Below, piece after piece: positions 13,255-22,380 of a stretch of DNA of 64,000 nucleotides. How positions within the stretch are numbered: the first letter of the stretch is position 1; every line of letters starts with the position of its first letter. The translations under genes and the position numbers were made by a program. The stretch is taken from contig NC_092346.1 in NCBI RefSeq assembly GCF_963676685.1, positions 50,807,062-50,871,061 of the forward strand, read 5' to 3'. This DNA is from Mytilus edulis. Taxonomy: Eukaryota; Mollusca; Bivalvia; Mytilida; Mytilidae. The notes under the pieces are model-generated. The model did not search any database, was not told the DNA's origin, and was given only the letters and a program-made list of their open reading frames with translations.

Positions 13255-14260
13255 CCTTGAAAAAATTGTTGAGTACACAACTCTTTCGTGGACATGGCAA
13301 AAATGTCCCTTACTTGTTGAATTGCTTTGTCAATGTTTGGTGTTTCATCTGTTAATATTTCTAATAAATTACCAAGACTCTATTGCATGTACATGCAAAT
13401 GACAATACCCATAAAACTTGCCTGCTGCCCTCTGTATGCTATTCTTTTAAGCATTTTGTAAGGCTGTGAATGTAAATTCTTTCCTTTAGAAAAAGAGGCT
13501 TTACTGCCATGTCTTTTAACTAAACAATTTCCAATGAAATCATCTAAAGTTGGTACCTGTAGGAATTTTTCTGTTTCCTCATCAACAGGAAAAGTTCTTT
13601 AGTTTCCTCAGCAAAGGCTGATACTAAATTTGGTTTGAGCGCACTCCAGTGACCCATTAGAACCTCTTTTTGAGAATCATCCATGGTAATGCCAATTTTT
13701 TTCTCAGTTTTCTTGGCAATGGCATCCTCCCCAAAAATATCAAACAAACATTTTTTTGCTTTGCTTGACAAATGTTCATCATTAGAGCCTTCATTGTCAA
13801 ACTCTGTGCCAGAACCCAAGACTTCGTTTTGACCTGGTTGTAATGACATTACATCATCACGTGCATCAGCAGATTCACTATCAGAATCTCTAGACATACG
13901 TGTCTGTCTTTGTGACTGACTTGTAGAAGAACCTGACTGTCTTTGTGACAGACTAGGAGTAGAACTGGACTGTCTTTAAGACAGTGTATTACCACTTTCA
14001 GACGTATTTTGGTCCCCATTTGCAGTACTTGTCTGTCCCTTAATAAAATCAAACATACTGTCCAACTTACTGTTAAGGTTTCCAAATTTTGCGTTCCATT
14101 TTTCTTCTAGTTGCGTATACTTGGACCTAGACTTCCTCTTCTTCGTAACTACTGACGAAGTTGTAGGTGCACGTGGCTTCTGCCCTTCACCATCACGAGA
14201 GGAATCCTCCAACGTATCTTCTAACGGAGAAATATCTCCGTGTCCACTTACCTCTGCCAT
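13255..14260 (-). pseudogene. Decayed gag-like ORF1, possibly of a DIRS-type retroelement
   Basis: The minus strand from 14260 encodes MAEVSGHGD, a basic KKRKSRSK stretch and a probable coiled coil (KWNAKFGNLNSKLDSMFDFI). An in-frame TAA at 13976-13978 follows. The same frame then continues through Ser/Gln-rich and acidic stretches and KEVLMGHWSALKPNLVSAF to 13544. After a frameshift near 13550 the homologous frame reads VPTLDDFIGNCLVKRHGSK, a tyrosine- and glutamine-containing block and QQVRDIFAMSTKEL, ending near 13260; another stop (TAG) lies near 13380. I recall similar ORF1 proteins in mollusc DIRS-like elements, but no recombinase or reverse transcriptase is present here, so the class is tentative. 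A repeated SQRQ-type motif lies at 13910-13975. Confidence 0.5.
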
Positions 14261-15330
14261 CTCAAAACGGCAGAATTACGAGTAACTTATAAACACGACT
14301 GTCTTTCAAGTCGCCGAGAAAGAAAACTGATAGTTCGTGTGAACCGGATGTAGCATAACATCAGGTTCCCGCGCGTTTTGAACTTCCGGTCGAGTCTAAT
14401 ACCAACGAGATTGAAATCCTTAAGTACATATGTCAGGTAAGTACCTTAATTTATGATATAAATTTATTGTGTAAAACTCTGACTCAGACAAAAAAAAAAC
14501 ATAACATAACTCCTTTCCAATAACTTCAATTCAGCGGGCAATATTCAATTTCGTGTACATGCTAAATGCAGGAGATTAACAGATTAAATTAACTCGACTT
14601 TTTTCAATAGTTAAAACTTTTAAAAGATTTATTTCCAATTACAATTGAATTTTTATATATTTATTCGAGATTTCATTTATGTTGATCTGTAATATACATT
14701 TGCATCTAATAAACTTGATCAACTTCTTTAAGGTATATACATGGTATACCGCCATCTTGGATTGTACAATCACAGTAAAAATCGGTCTAGTTATTTGACT
14801 AAATCTGCAAATTTGGAGACAGATTTGCAATTTAAAGGTTAGACTGTTTAATAATATAAGGAAAACTTGGTAATTTATTGTATAATCCAAAACATTTAAA
14901 CAAATATATTTCATTTTGCTTTTAGAATCATTTTTTTTCAAATAAGCCATTTAAGGGAAGATAACTCTTTTAGTAAAAAAATTATACTGGATTGATAGGG
15001 AAATTTTTTCTTTTTTCTTGTAGCAAGAAAACAAGTTCGGTGACACCATTTTTTCTTTTTATTTTCTTAAAATATATTACAAAACCTATCTTTTCACAAT
15101 TTATTTCAAAATTCTATCTCATAGATTTTTTTTTACGCACACAAATGTGTTTTTCCATGAACAATCTAACCAAATTTAGGCAATTTTCAACGACTCATAG
15201 CTTGACAAATAGCACGGTGACCCATACTTTTTATTATATATTTGAAAAGAGCATAGTAAAATCTTCATTTTGGCTAAGTATAAGAAAATTCTGTCTCAAA
15301 AAATATTTACTTATTATCTACCTTAAATCA
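14261..15330. other. Gene-free region
   Basis: No gene is seen. 14261-14440 is less AT-rich and is probably the 5' flank of the gag-like ORF. 14990-15320 contains two diverged copies, about 170 bp apart, of a sequence with CGGTGACCC or CGGTGACACC followed by an A/T-rich tail. The 126-codon ORF there is low-complexity and not called. Confidence 0.4.
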
Positions 15331-15333
15331 GGT

Positions 15334-15430
15334 AGACCATACGCGTACGGTCCGACCGTATGCGTATTTTGAAAAAGTACTCATACAGTCCGGACCGTAC
15401 GCGTACGGTCCAAATACTCATACGGTCTGG
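15334..15430. repeat. Cluster of CG-rich palindromes
   Basis: A perfect 20 bp palindrome, GGACCGTACGCGTACGGTCC, lies at 15392-15411. A near-palindrome with the same core (ACGCGTACGGTC) lies at 15335-15352. Further half-sites (ACCGTATGCGTA, ACTCATACGGTC) lie between and after them. The block stands out from its AT-rich surroundings. Its function is unknown. Confidence 0.75.
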
Positions 15431-15505
15431 AACATATACAAGTAAACTTGTGTCAGTTATTTCTTTGACTGCTGGCTGTATAATGTTGGTGAGAAATCGG
15501 AAATT

Positions 15506-15628
15506 GCAGTTTGAATGTACGCTTTCTTTTTTCATTGAACAGTAGTGTAGTTTGAATGTACGCTTTCTTTGTCATTGAACAGTGGTGTAGTTTGAATGTA
15601 CGCTTTCTTTGTCATTGAACAGTAGTGC
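15506..15628. repeat. Tandem repeat, three units of 40-41 bp
   Basis: GTTTGAATGTACGC begins units at 15509, 15550 and 15590. Each unit continues with a T-rich stretch and CATTGAACAGT. The array is non-coding. Confidence 0.85.
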
Positions 15629-16074
15629 AAAGTAACAACTTGGTGAAACAGATGAAAGTAAAGGAAAAGTTTGTGTACAGTACAGTGTATCTATTCCTGA
15701 ACATGTTTTAACAAATTCATCGGATAATTCTGCATATTGTCTGTTGTCAGATGTGATTACTAAGTATTGTGACAGATCTAATCATTGAGTTGCATGATTG
15801 CTGGTTGTATTTATAGGTACTGGATACGAATTTATCTTGTATAAAGTGAGTGGATTCACAAATGTAGTAATTGGAAATTTTATGCTAATGAATAAACTTT
15901 TGTGATGTCTAGTATATAAAATGTTAGCTTGTGAATAATAATATGATGGGTTCACATTATTTAAGTAAAAACCTCTGAATTTGTCATTTAAGATAGATTG
16001 AATTTTGCTGAATTGTATGTTTGTGATTTTGTGGTGAAATTAAAAATGGTGATAATTTGCCTTTAACTTACTCA
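15629..16074. other. Gene-free flank of the LTR element
   Basis: No gene or clear LTR is seen. I looked here for a 3' LTR of the minus-strand element and found no segment matching 21600-21930. Confidence 0.4.
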
Positions 16075-16885
16075 TGTACAGCTATTTTGAGTTCTTCTAG
16101 ATACTTATTAATTTCAGCTGTTTCATTCATTTGTTTGAGTAAAAATTTTGACAATTTGATGCTTAGTTTCTCAAATTGTGAAATGAATTTAGCAGTTTCT
16201 TTAGTGATATTTTGAATACCTTCATAATTGTTTTTATACCCAATATAATATTGTCAAATCTCTTATTTGTTTTTGACATATATGATGATAACAATTTATC
16301 GTGATGTGTAATATCTTTTGCAAATTCATTGTTTCTTCTTATTAAAATGTTCACATGTTTTGCCAATCTATTACACCCTTAGTAGTTGCTGTGCCAAATA
16401 GAGATTTTGAAATTGAGCCCAATAAAGTCAAATAGTCCACGTTTTAGTCTGGATTCTGTATTGGACGGTTCTTTAATATCAATATGTGGAATAAGTTGAT
16501 GAATCACCTCAACTGTGTAATTCACATCTGATGACACTTGTGTTCTGATAGGAGATAATTGTGATAAGACTTGGCTTAAGTTCCCATCAGTTTGTTTGCT
16601 AGGAAGGGGAATCTTGAAAGTTTGAAGCCATTTTTCACGACCCGAAAGTAAATTTGGTTGTCTCTCAAACACAACTCCATCATTGATACGCTGTATCTGG
16701 TGCACCTTGTCAGCTGACACACATATCATTATCCACAACCATATAAAAATCCTGGCAAGACTTATAACTCCTATAGAAAACAAAGAAAAAGTAAATTGAT
16801 AGAATGTGAAATGTTTGTTGGGTAAGAGGTTGCATGCCTCTTTTAGCACTAAGTAACATGAGCATAAGCCCATAATTTTTAACAA
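16075..16885 (-). pseudogene. env-like ORF of the Ty3-type element (decayed)
   Basis: 16885-16379 encodes a hydrophobic signal-like segment followed by a ~120-residue ectodomain portion. A furin-type site, R-L-K-R, lies at 16450-16439 and is followed directly by a glycine/hydrophobic stretch, the layout of errantivirus-like envelope proteins. After a frameshift near 16375, 16366-16163 continues with a helix-rich, coiled-coil-like segment. Another shift near 16160 leads to a last leucine-heptad piece ending near 16075. No C-terminal transmembrane anchor is seen, so the gene is truncated as well as frameshifted. The match is by architecture only. Confidence 0.65.
16771..16795 (-). promoter_or_regulatory. 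Candidate 3' splice site for env-like subgenomic RNA
   Basis: On the minus strand a run of pyrimidines (TTTTTCTTTGTTTTCTATAG) ends in AG at 16772-16771, just before the codons for the hydrophobic signal segment. Env of LTR retroelements is usually made from a spliced RNA. The site is a good acceptor by eye only. Confidence 0.4.
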
Positions 16886-17099
16886 ACATTACACAGAAAG
16901 CAAAGAAAGAATTTTATAGTAAGAGTGTTCAGTTATGCCAACATCCTCATATAATGTTTCATAGATAGATAGGTGATCAATGTATGAAGTTTTTGATATA
17001 TATGTAAAATTGTAAAAACCACTACCGTAAAAGTTATATATATATATATGTAATAATCTATCTCATGAAAGTCAATTGTAAGAAAAATTTTCAAGATAA

Positions 17100-17933
17100 C
17101 TATACAAAACATGGATTCCTTTGTGGGCGTTTGCGTCTTCTCCCCTGTTGTGTTTTGGTAGCATGGAAATTATTGATAATGTCATCACTTAATTCTTTGG
17201 CAAGTTGCCATGTAAGTCCTCTGTAACCTTTCCACTTTATCAAATACTGTTTTTGACCGTCAACTGTCCTTGATCTAATAATTCTTTCTATTGGGTACTC
17301 CTGGTCATCATTTTGATCCTTTGGATATACACCATTGTCATCATTTTGATCTTTTGGATCTACATCATTGTCATCGTCATTAGCAATAGGTGCCTGTTGT
17401 GCATCCTGTTGAGGTTGTTCTTGTGACTGAACTGGCATTGGTAAATCTGGACGAGGCACATCCTTGGGAGGTGCGTTTAAATTTTGTCTGTTATCAGGTG
17501 GGTGATATAATTTTAATATATTTGCATTGATCATACTTATGAGTAATTTATGGTCGCTACATCTGCGCAATTTGTACGTGTAATTTGAACCTTTGTCGAC
17601 AATGTAAAATGGTCCATCTTGTTTCTTGTAAAGTTTAGATGAATATCCAACTGGTACTTTTGGAGTGAATACTAACACTTGGTCGTTTACTTCAAACTTT
17701 GGCAATAATGTACGTTTATCGTAATTTGTTTTCTGCATTTGTTGAGCATGGTTTAAGTTTTCTGTAGCTATTGCCTTAGCTATTTTCAAGTTGTCCAGTA
17801 TATTATCAATATGTGTTTTCAAGTTTTTGTTAAGATCATCCCTTGGGATAAGGTTGGCATCAAAAGGAAGGTTCATGTCTTTGCCAAAAACAAGATAGAA
17901 TGGAGAGTACTCTGAAGAAGCAGATGGAGTCAT
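17100..17933 (-). pseudogene. Integrase C-terminus with GPY/F module and chromodomain
   Basis: This intact 277-codon ORF starts in the helix-rich end of the integrase core (SPFYLVFGKDMNLPFD). It then has the SH3-like GPY/F module (QDGPFYIVDKGSNYTYKL, about residues 123-140) and a Pro/Gln-rich then Asp/Asn-rich linker with a duplicated DDNDVDPKDQN-like unit. A chromodomain follows at about residues 212-257 (17163-17300): YPIERIIRSRT, YLIKWKGY, LTWQLAKEL. It ends in a basic tail. In chromovirus-type Ty3 elements such a domain tethers integration to modified chromatin. Two cage aromatics (Tyr, Trp) can be recognised. The start codon is internal to the pol frame and not a real start. Confidence 0.85.
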
Positions 17934-17944
17934 GCGAAAAGCTA

Positions 17945-18741
17945 TTAGAATACTAGGCAGTAGTTCTGGCCAGTTTGACTGTTGTTCATTAATGACAGTT
18001 CTAATGCATTATATGATGGTTTTGTTGGTACGCTTAGAAATTGATTTGGTTGAGGATGGTAAGAGCTTGTGGAGGAATGTTTGACATTGAAAATGTGTTT
18101 AACTGCTGCAACAAGCTTGCTCATGAATCCTTGACCACGATCTGTACAGATTGATATTGGGCTTCTAAATCTTGTAAATATCTTTTTGTGCAATACAGAT
18201 AGAGGCAATTTCTGCTGCACTTTCTGACTTAACTGAAAAACATTCTACCCATTTACTGAAAGAATCTACTATGATTGAGATGGAGCGATGTCCTTCGCTT
18301 GTCGCTCTCTTAAAAGTACCAATAGTCCATGTGCCATCGAGCAAATGTATCTGTAATTGGCATTGGTGTCATTGGAACTCTTTTGGAATGTGGTGGATAT
18401 TTTGCTTTTTGACATGGTTCGCACCCTCTGATATATTCTGTAACTACTTGGTACATGCGTGAAAAATAGTATTTGTCTTGAATAGATTGGTATGTACGAT
18501 CAAAACCAGAGTGTCCGTGATCATGGTATGCCTTTATTAGATCATTTTTAAGTGTACGTGGTAATGCAAGTTGTTTGATGAACCTTTTGATTTTTCTTAA
18601 ACCTTTTTGTCTTGGTTGGTACTGATGATACAGGACATCATCTTGCATGATGTATTGGCTTGCCTCTAGGACAACCTTTTGTGCTATTTTCTTGTCATCT
18701 GGAAGTGTGTTGTTTTTCACATATTCATATATGAGATACAA
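17945..18741 (-). pseudogene. Integrase: HHCC domain and decayed catalytic core
   Basis: 18741-18310 encodes the zinc-binding domain (AYHDHGHSGFDRTYQSIQ, then CEPCQKAK) and the start of the core, RWHMDYW, with the first catalytic Asp. The core continues in a shifted frame (SIIVDSFSKWVECF near 18290-18245). 18220-17945 carries the second Asp (CTDRGQGF) and the SSYHPQ motif. The position where the third catalytic residue (Glu) is expected, just after YHPQ.N, is altered, so DDE chemistry is probably lost. At least two frameshifts separate the pieces. Confidence 0.85.
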
Positions 18742-18917
18742 ATCTGTACATTCACTCTAAAATTTACCTATTTCTATGGGTATCATATCAGTTGTTGTTA
18801 ATTCTGCAACTAAAGGTGATGTGCTTTGAGGTTGATCAGAATAGACAAAAGTAACTTCAAGAAAAGAATTCTAAGATTGCATGAATTGAAGGTATGACAT
18901 CTTCAGGTTCAGATATA

Positions 18918-19160
18918 TCAGATTCCTTTGGCCAAGCGACCAGTAGATTGTTTGATGTTGTTCAGAAATTTGAGAGCATTGTGATCTGTATATACTTTTA
19001 AATGTTTGTATGCTAGGTAAACATGATAAGTTTTGACTACTTCAAATATAGCTAGACATTCATGCTCACTAGCTGACCATTTCCTCTCTGCTTCCATTAA
19101 ACTTTGACCACCATAAACTTTAACTTTTTCTTGACCTTCAGAATCAAATATGAGCGTCAT
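18918..19160 (-). pseudogene. RNase H fragment of the Ty3-type element
   Basis: The ORF contains the RNase H segments VKVYGGQSLMEAERKWSASE, HECLAIFEVVK and LKVYTDHNALKFL. The first catalytic segment of a Ty3 RNase H (the TDAS-like strand) is missing because the RT deletion joins at about 19158. It overlaps the end of the RT ORF by three bases in another frame. Confidence 0.85.
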
Positions 19161-19831
19161 AAGGAGTCAAGAACATCCTCCATGCGAGGCAAAGGAAAAA
19201 ACTTGGGACGTGACACCTTATTAAGGGAGCGAAAATCACAACAAAACTTTAGTTCCCCAGATTTCTTTTTGCACATGACTACAGGTGCAGCCCATTCACA
19301 GGTGGACTCTTCTATGATACCGTGTTCAAGCATTTTGTCAATTTGTTTGTTCATTTCTTCTAGAACTGGTGGAGATTGTCTGTAAAATCTTTTTCGTATT
19401 GGTGGCGCATCACCATGGTCAATTGTATGTTTGTATAGATTCGTATTTCCTAGTTCACTTAAATCTTTGGCAAAAACTTGTCTATTTTTAGAAAGAAATG
19501 CTTGGAGAATAGTTTTTTGATCTTCAGACATATCTGAATCACTGAAATCAAAGTCTAAGATGTCACCCTGGTCATCAGATTTAAAATTCTGAGTTTTCTT
19601 ATCAACTTGAGTGTCTGTTAAAGAAGTGATAGATTTACAGTCAACGGCAGAAACTGATGCAACAATAAAGTTAGCTGGCAAATGAATAGTTTTTTCCGTA
19701 TGGTTCATCAATCTCATGTAAGAATTGCCAGTTTCATCAAGTTGAACAATGCACTTTGCCCCAGCTAATGATTGACTTGGTAATGTGTGCAAGGGTTCTA
19801 AAAGAGCTGTTTGGTTTCTTAAATTTGACAC
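19157..19831 (-). pseudogene. Reverse transcriptase, N-terminal half only
   Basis: This 224-codon ORF has the linker after protease (an acidic DFDFSDSDMSEDQ stretch), then the RT entry region HTIDHGDAPPIRKRFYR. It continues with motif 1/2 residues (GIIEESTCEWAAPVVMCKKK, CCDFRSLNK) and ends at MEDVLDSL. The palm motifs that should follow, with the F/YxDD active site, are absent. The next recognisable sequence is already RNase H. This is a deletion of several hundred bases, so the element cannot reverse transcribe. Confidence 0.88.
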
Positions 19832-20008
19832 TTTGACTGGAACGTCAACTTGATGTAATGCTTTGATGTGAATGTGTTTCTTTGTACGAGCTAAACCATT
19901 GTTTGACTCTACAGAATGTACAAGTTTTTCATCAGTGTCTAGTTCTGGGATAAACAGAGTGTTACTGGGACAATCAATGTTTGATCCATTTTCAGTAAGA
20001 AAATCAAA

Positions 20009-20260
20009 TCAAAGAATCATACTCTGTTGCATTTTGGAGAAGACATGAAAACGAAAGACAAAAGAAATATTTCCTATAGTAAAAGGCAAAAGGATAAGTC
20101 CTAAAATGGGATGGTGTTCACCCCCAACACCTAGTGCTACAGCATCTTGAACTCTTGTTCGCTGAATTTGTTTAATATAAAAGTTTAAAGATTTGAGTAA
20201 ATTTACTGAGCAGCAGCTAAAAAGCTGCTCCTGTGTCAATCACACTTTTTACCTTGTTGC
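20009..20260 (-). pseudogene. Aspartic protease of the Ty3-type element
   Basis: Minus-strand codons at 20237-20226 encode the catalytic D-T-G-A within VKSVIDTGAAF, and an in-frame TAG follows at 20217-20219. The downstream flap and C-terminal part is in another frame (20239-20009), including GVGGEHHPILGLILLPFTIG, typical of retropepsin second halves. The active-site triplet is intact but the frame is not. Confidence 0.75.
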
Positions 20261-20336
20261 CTTTTATTGTAACGTGAACTGTGTTGCCATTTATTTAATT
20301 TAAAATCTCTTGCCTTTGTTTTGTGTGTCAATAACC

Positions 20337-21556
20337 TTACCTGTAATTAGATTGTTGTCTTGGTTGCCAGTTTTGTGAATTAGATTGTTGTCTTGGTTGC
20401 CAGTTTTGTGAATAAGATTGTTGTCTTCTTGGTTGCCAGTTTTGTGAATTTGCCTTTCGCTCATCTAATTCTTTCTTATCACATACCTCTTTAAAATGAC
20501 AAAACTTGTGACAATGAAAACATTCAACATTGTATACTTGGCATTTTCTCATATCAAATACATGTGACTTACCACAAAACTTGCATTTGGTCAATGACTG
20601 TTGCCTTGATCCTCTATAATTTTGACTGTAATTTGGCTTGTTTTGATCATGAAGAGGTACACCCACTGCTATCACTTGTTCCTAAAAAAAACTGATCTAA
20701 TACCCTCTACTAAAGGAGAACATAAATCATTAATTGAATGAACATTGTTTACACTTTCTACATTTAATTTTTGAACATTGTGTGTAGTTATGTTTGTATT
20801 GTTCGTGTTTACATCACTAGCTTTACATTCTGCTACACTAGTTGCAAGGTAGATTGCTTCTCTTAATTCATTAATTATTTTGGGATCTTTCCCTACCACA
20901 AACGGCTTGATTTTGCATAACCCAACAATTGTCTGTTCACTAATGTTCTGTGCACCACTTGCTAGGTTGTGTACTCTAGTTAAGTATTGTATCCCCGGGT
21001 CTCATGTGGATGTTGTTTTAAGCGGTACAACTCATTGTTTGTGTTATGGTGTTTAAATCTGTCCAGAAAAGCAGCTTTTAAAGTTGTCAGATCCTCACGT
21101 GTTGCTGTAGGTAAGGAATGATACCATGTTGAGGCTTGTCCATCAACGTGAAATGAAAATGCAGCTAAAGCTGACTCATTTCGATAATTTTGTAGTTTAA
21201 TGTAATTTTCAAACATGGTCCACCAAATGGCAGGAACCTGGCATGTTTCATCATGAAAATGAGCTAAATTTATATTAGACATTACTCTTTGTATTATTTG
21301 TCAAACCTATTTGAATAATATGCAATATGTATCTGTTTTGCAAATTTATCTGGTTATTTGCTACTGGTTCCTGTTCAGTTATGTTGACAATCTCTGTTTG
21401 ATCGTCACCTGGTTGTTGTTCGGTTATGTTTACCAGAACCTCCTCTAGATCTGTGGAGTATATGTCCTCGGCGGCTTGTGCTTTGACCCTTGTGTTGTAA
21501 ATGGACAGTGTTGCCCCTGTCGTTGACTTGGCACCAGCTGTGTTTCTGTATGGCAT
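20337..21556 (-). pseudogene. gag of the Ty3-type element
   Basis: 21556-21275 encodes an N-terminal leader with a repeated VNITEQ motif. It overlaps by a few bases the ORF 21282-20980, a capsid-like region with W-rich gag features (AFSFHVDGQASTWYHSL, LKAAFLDRF). 20899-20672 continues a gag-like frame. The next ORF (20675-20337) carries one zinc knuckle, CFHCHKFCHFKEVC (CX2CX4HX4C), preceded by a CX2CX3HX6C cluster. It ends in a three-unit NWQPRQQS-like repeat, probably a basic/Gln-rich nucleic-acid binding tail. Frameshifts lie near 20985 and in the A/T run near 20685. The product would package element RNA. It is not functional as it stands. Confidence 0.8.
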
Positions 21557-21919
21557 CTAGACAGTAAATCTGGGTAACAGGAAAGAGTCAGTCCTCTACC
21601 AATTTGTGAACGTGGAATAGTTCGTTTTTTGCTTGTTTGTTGATATATGGCTATAATAGCTGGAATGAAAAACCAATTCTTTGTAAAATAATAGATCTTT
21701 ATTAATTGCTGGTCCATGTTCAAGTGACCACAATTTCATAAAATACAAGTTTTGTTTCATTCCCAGGCTAGGCCCAATTAGGTAAAATAATTATGTACAC
21801 AAAGGAAAACTCTCATAAACCCTTTCACTGGCCCCATGTCACCTAAGAGCTCAAATCTACGATAGCGTGGTCTTAATCCAGACATGCTAATCCAACATAT
21901 TGTCAAATTCTTATAAAGC

Positions 21920-22259
21920 CCAGGTGGTTGTGTGGTCTAGCGCGCCGGTTACAGTGCAGACGATTTGGTGTCACGATATCTCAGTAGCATGGGTTCGAAT
22001 CCCGGCGAGGGAAGAATAAAAAATTTGCGAAAGCAAATTTACAGATCTAACATTGTTGGGTTGATGTTTAGACGAGTTGTATATACAGAATGTACACAGC
22101 CATGTATCACCATCACTGCTGGTGATCCGATGGATAAATCTGTTGTAGAGTTGTCACTGGTTCAGACGTACTTATAAATATAATTATTTCTGTGACTGTA
22201 TCTTACATTAATTTGTAGGATCCTTTGCTATAGACACTTTAGCTGATCTGCAAAAATAA
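21920..22259 (+). mobile_element. tRNA-derived SINE, unit 1
   Basis: The head resembles a tRNA with A-box-like TGGTCTAGCGCGCC near 21934 and a perfect B box GGTTCGAATCC at 21992-22002. It is followed by a perfect hairpin, AAATTTGCGAAAGCAAATTT (22021-22040), with a GAAA tetraloop. The body runs to GCAAAAATAACATTGTGCAG, where unit 2 starts. It is not a functional tRNA gene because the cloverleaf arms do not pair. Confidence 0.75.
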
Positions 22260-22375
22260 CATTGTGCAGGCGATTTGGTGTCACGATATCTCAGTAGCAT
22301 GGGTTCGAATCCCGGCGAGGGGAGAACAAAAAATTTGCGAAAGCAAATTTACAGATCTAACATTGTTGGATATAT
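22260..22375 (+). mobile_element. tRNA-derived SINE, unit 2, truncated by the satellite array
   Basis: This is an exact-spacing (310 bp) repeat of 21950-22065. It has the B box at 22302-22312 and the same GAAA hairpin at 22331-22350. It stops at CATTGTTGGATATATATATCC, where the tandem array begins. Confidence 0.75.
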
Positions 22376-22380
22376 ATATC

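Larger units (their letters stand above)
16075..21930 (-). mobile_element. Broken Ty3-type LTR retroelement with chromodomain and env-like ORF
   Basis: On the minus strand the order is gag, CCHC, aspartic protease, reverse transcriptase (N-terminal part), RNase H, integrase (HHCC and core), integrase C-terminus with chromodomain, then an env-like ORF. This gag-PR-RT-RH-IN order is that of Ty3/gypsy (Metaviridae). The reading frame is broken by many frameshifts and stops and by a large deletion in RT. An AATAAA in a candidate 5' LTR lies at about 21700 on the minus strand. No matching 3' LTR was found, so the 3' end is probably truncated and insertion age cannot be estimated. Confidence 0.85.

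Noticed and set aside
15323..16060. 3' LTR of the Ty3-type element
   Set aside because: No segment matches the candidate 5' LTR region at 21600-21930, and no polypurine tract was convincing.
21920..22010. tRNA gene
   Set aside because: Only the B box region is good; the sequence is the head of a repeated SINE unit.
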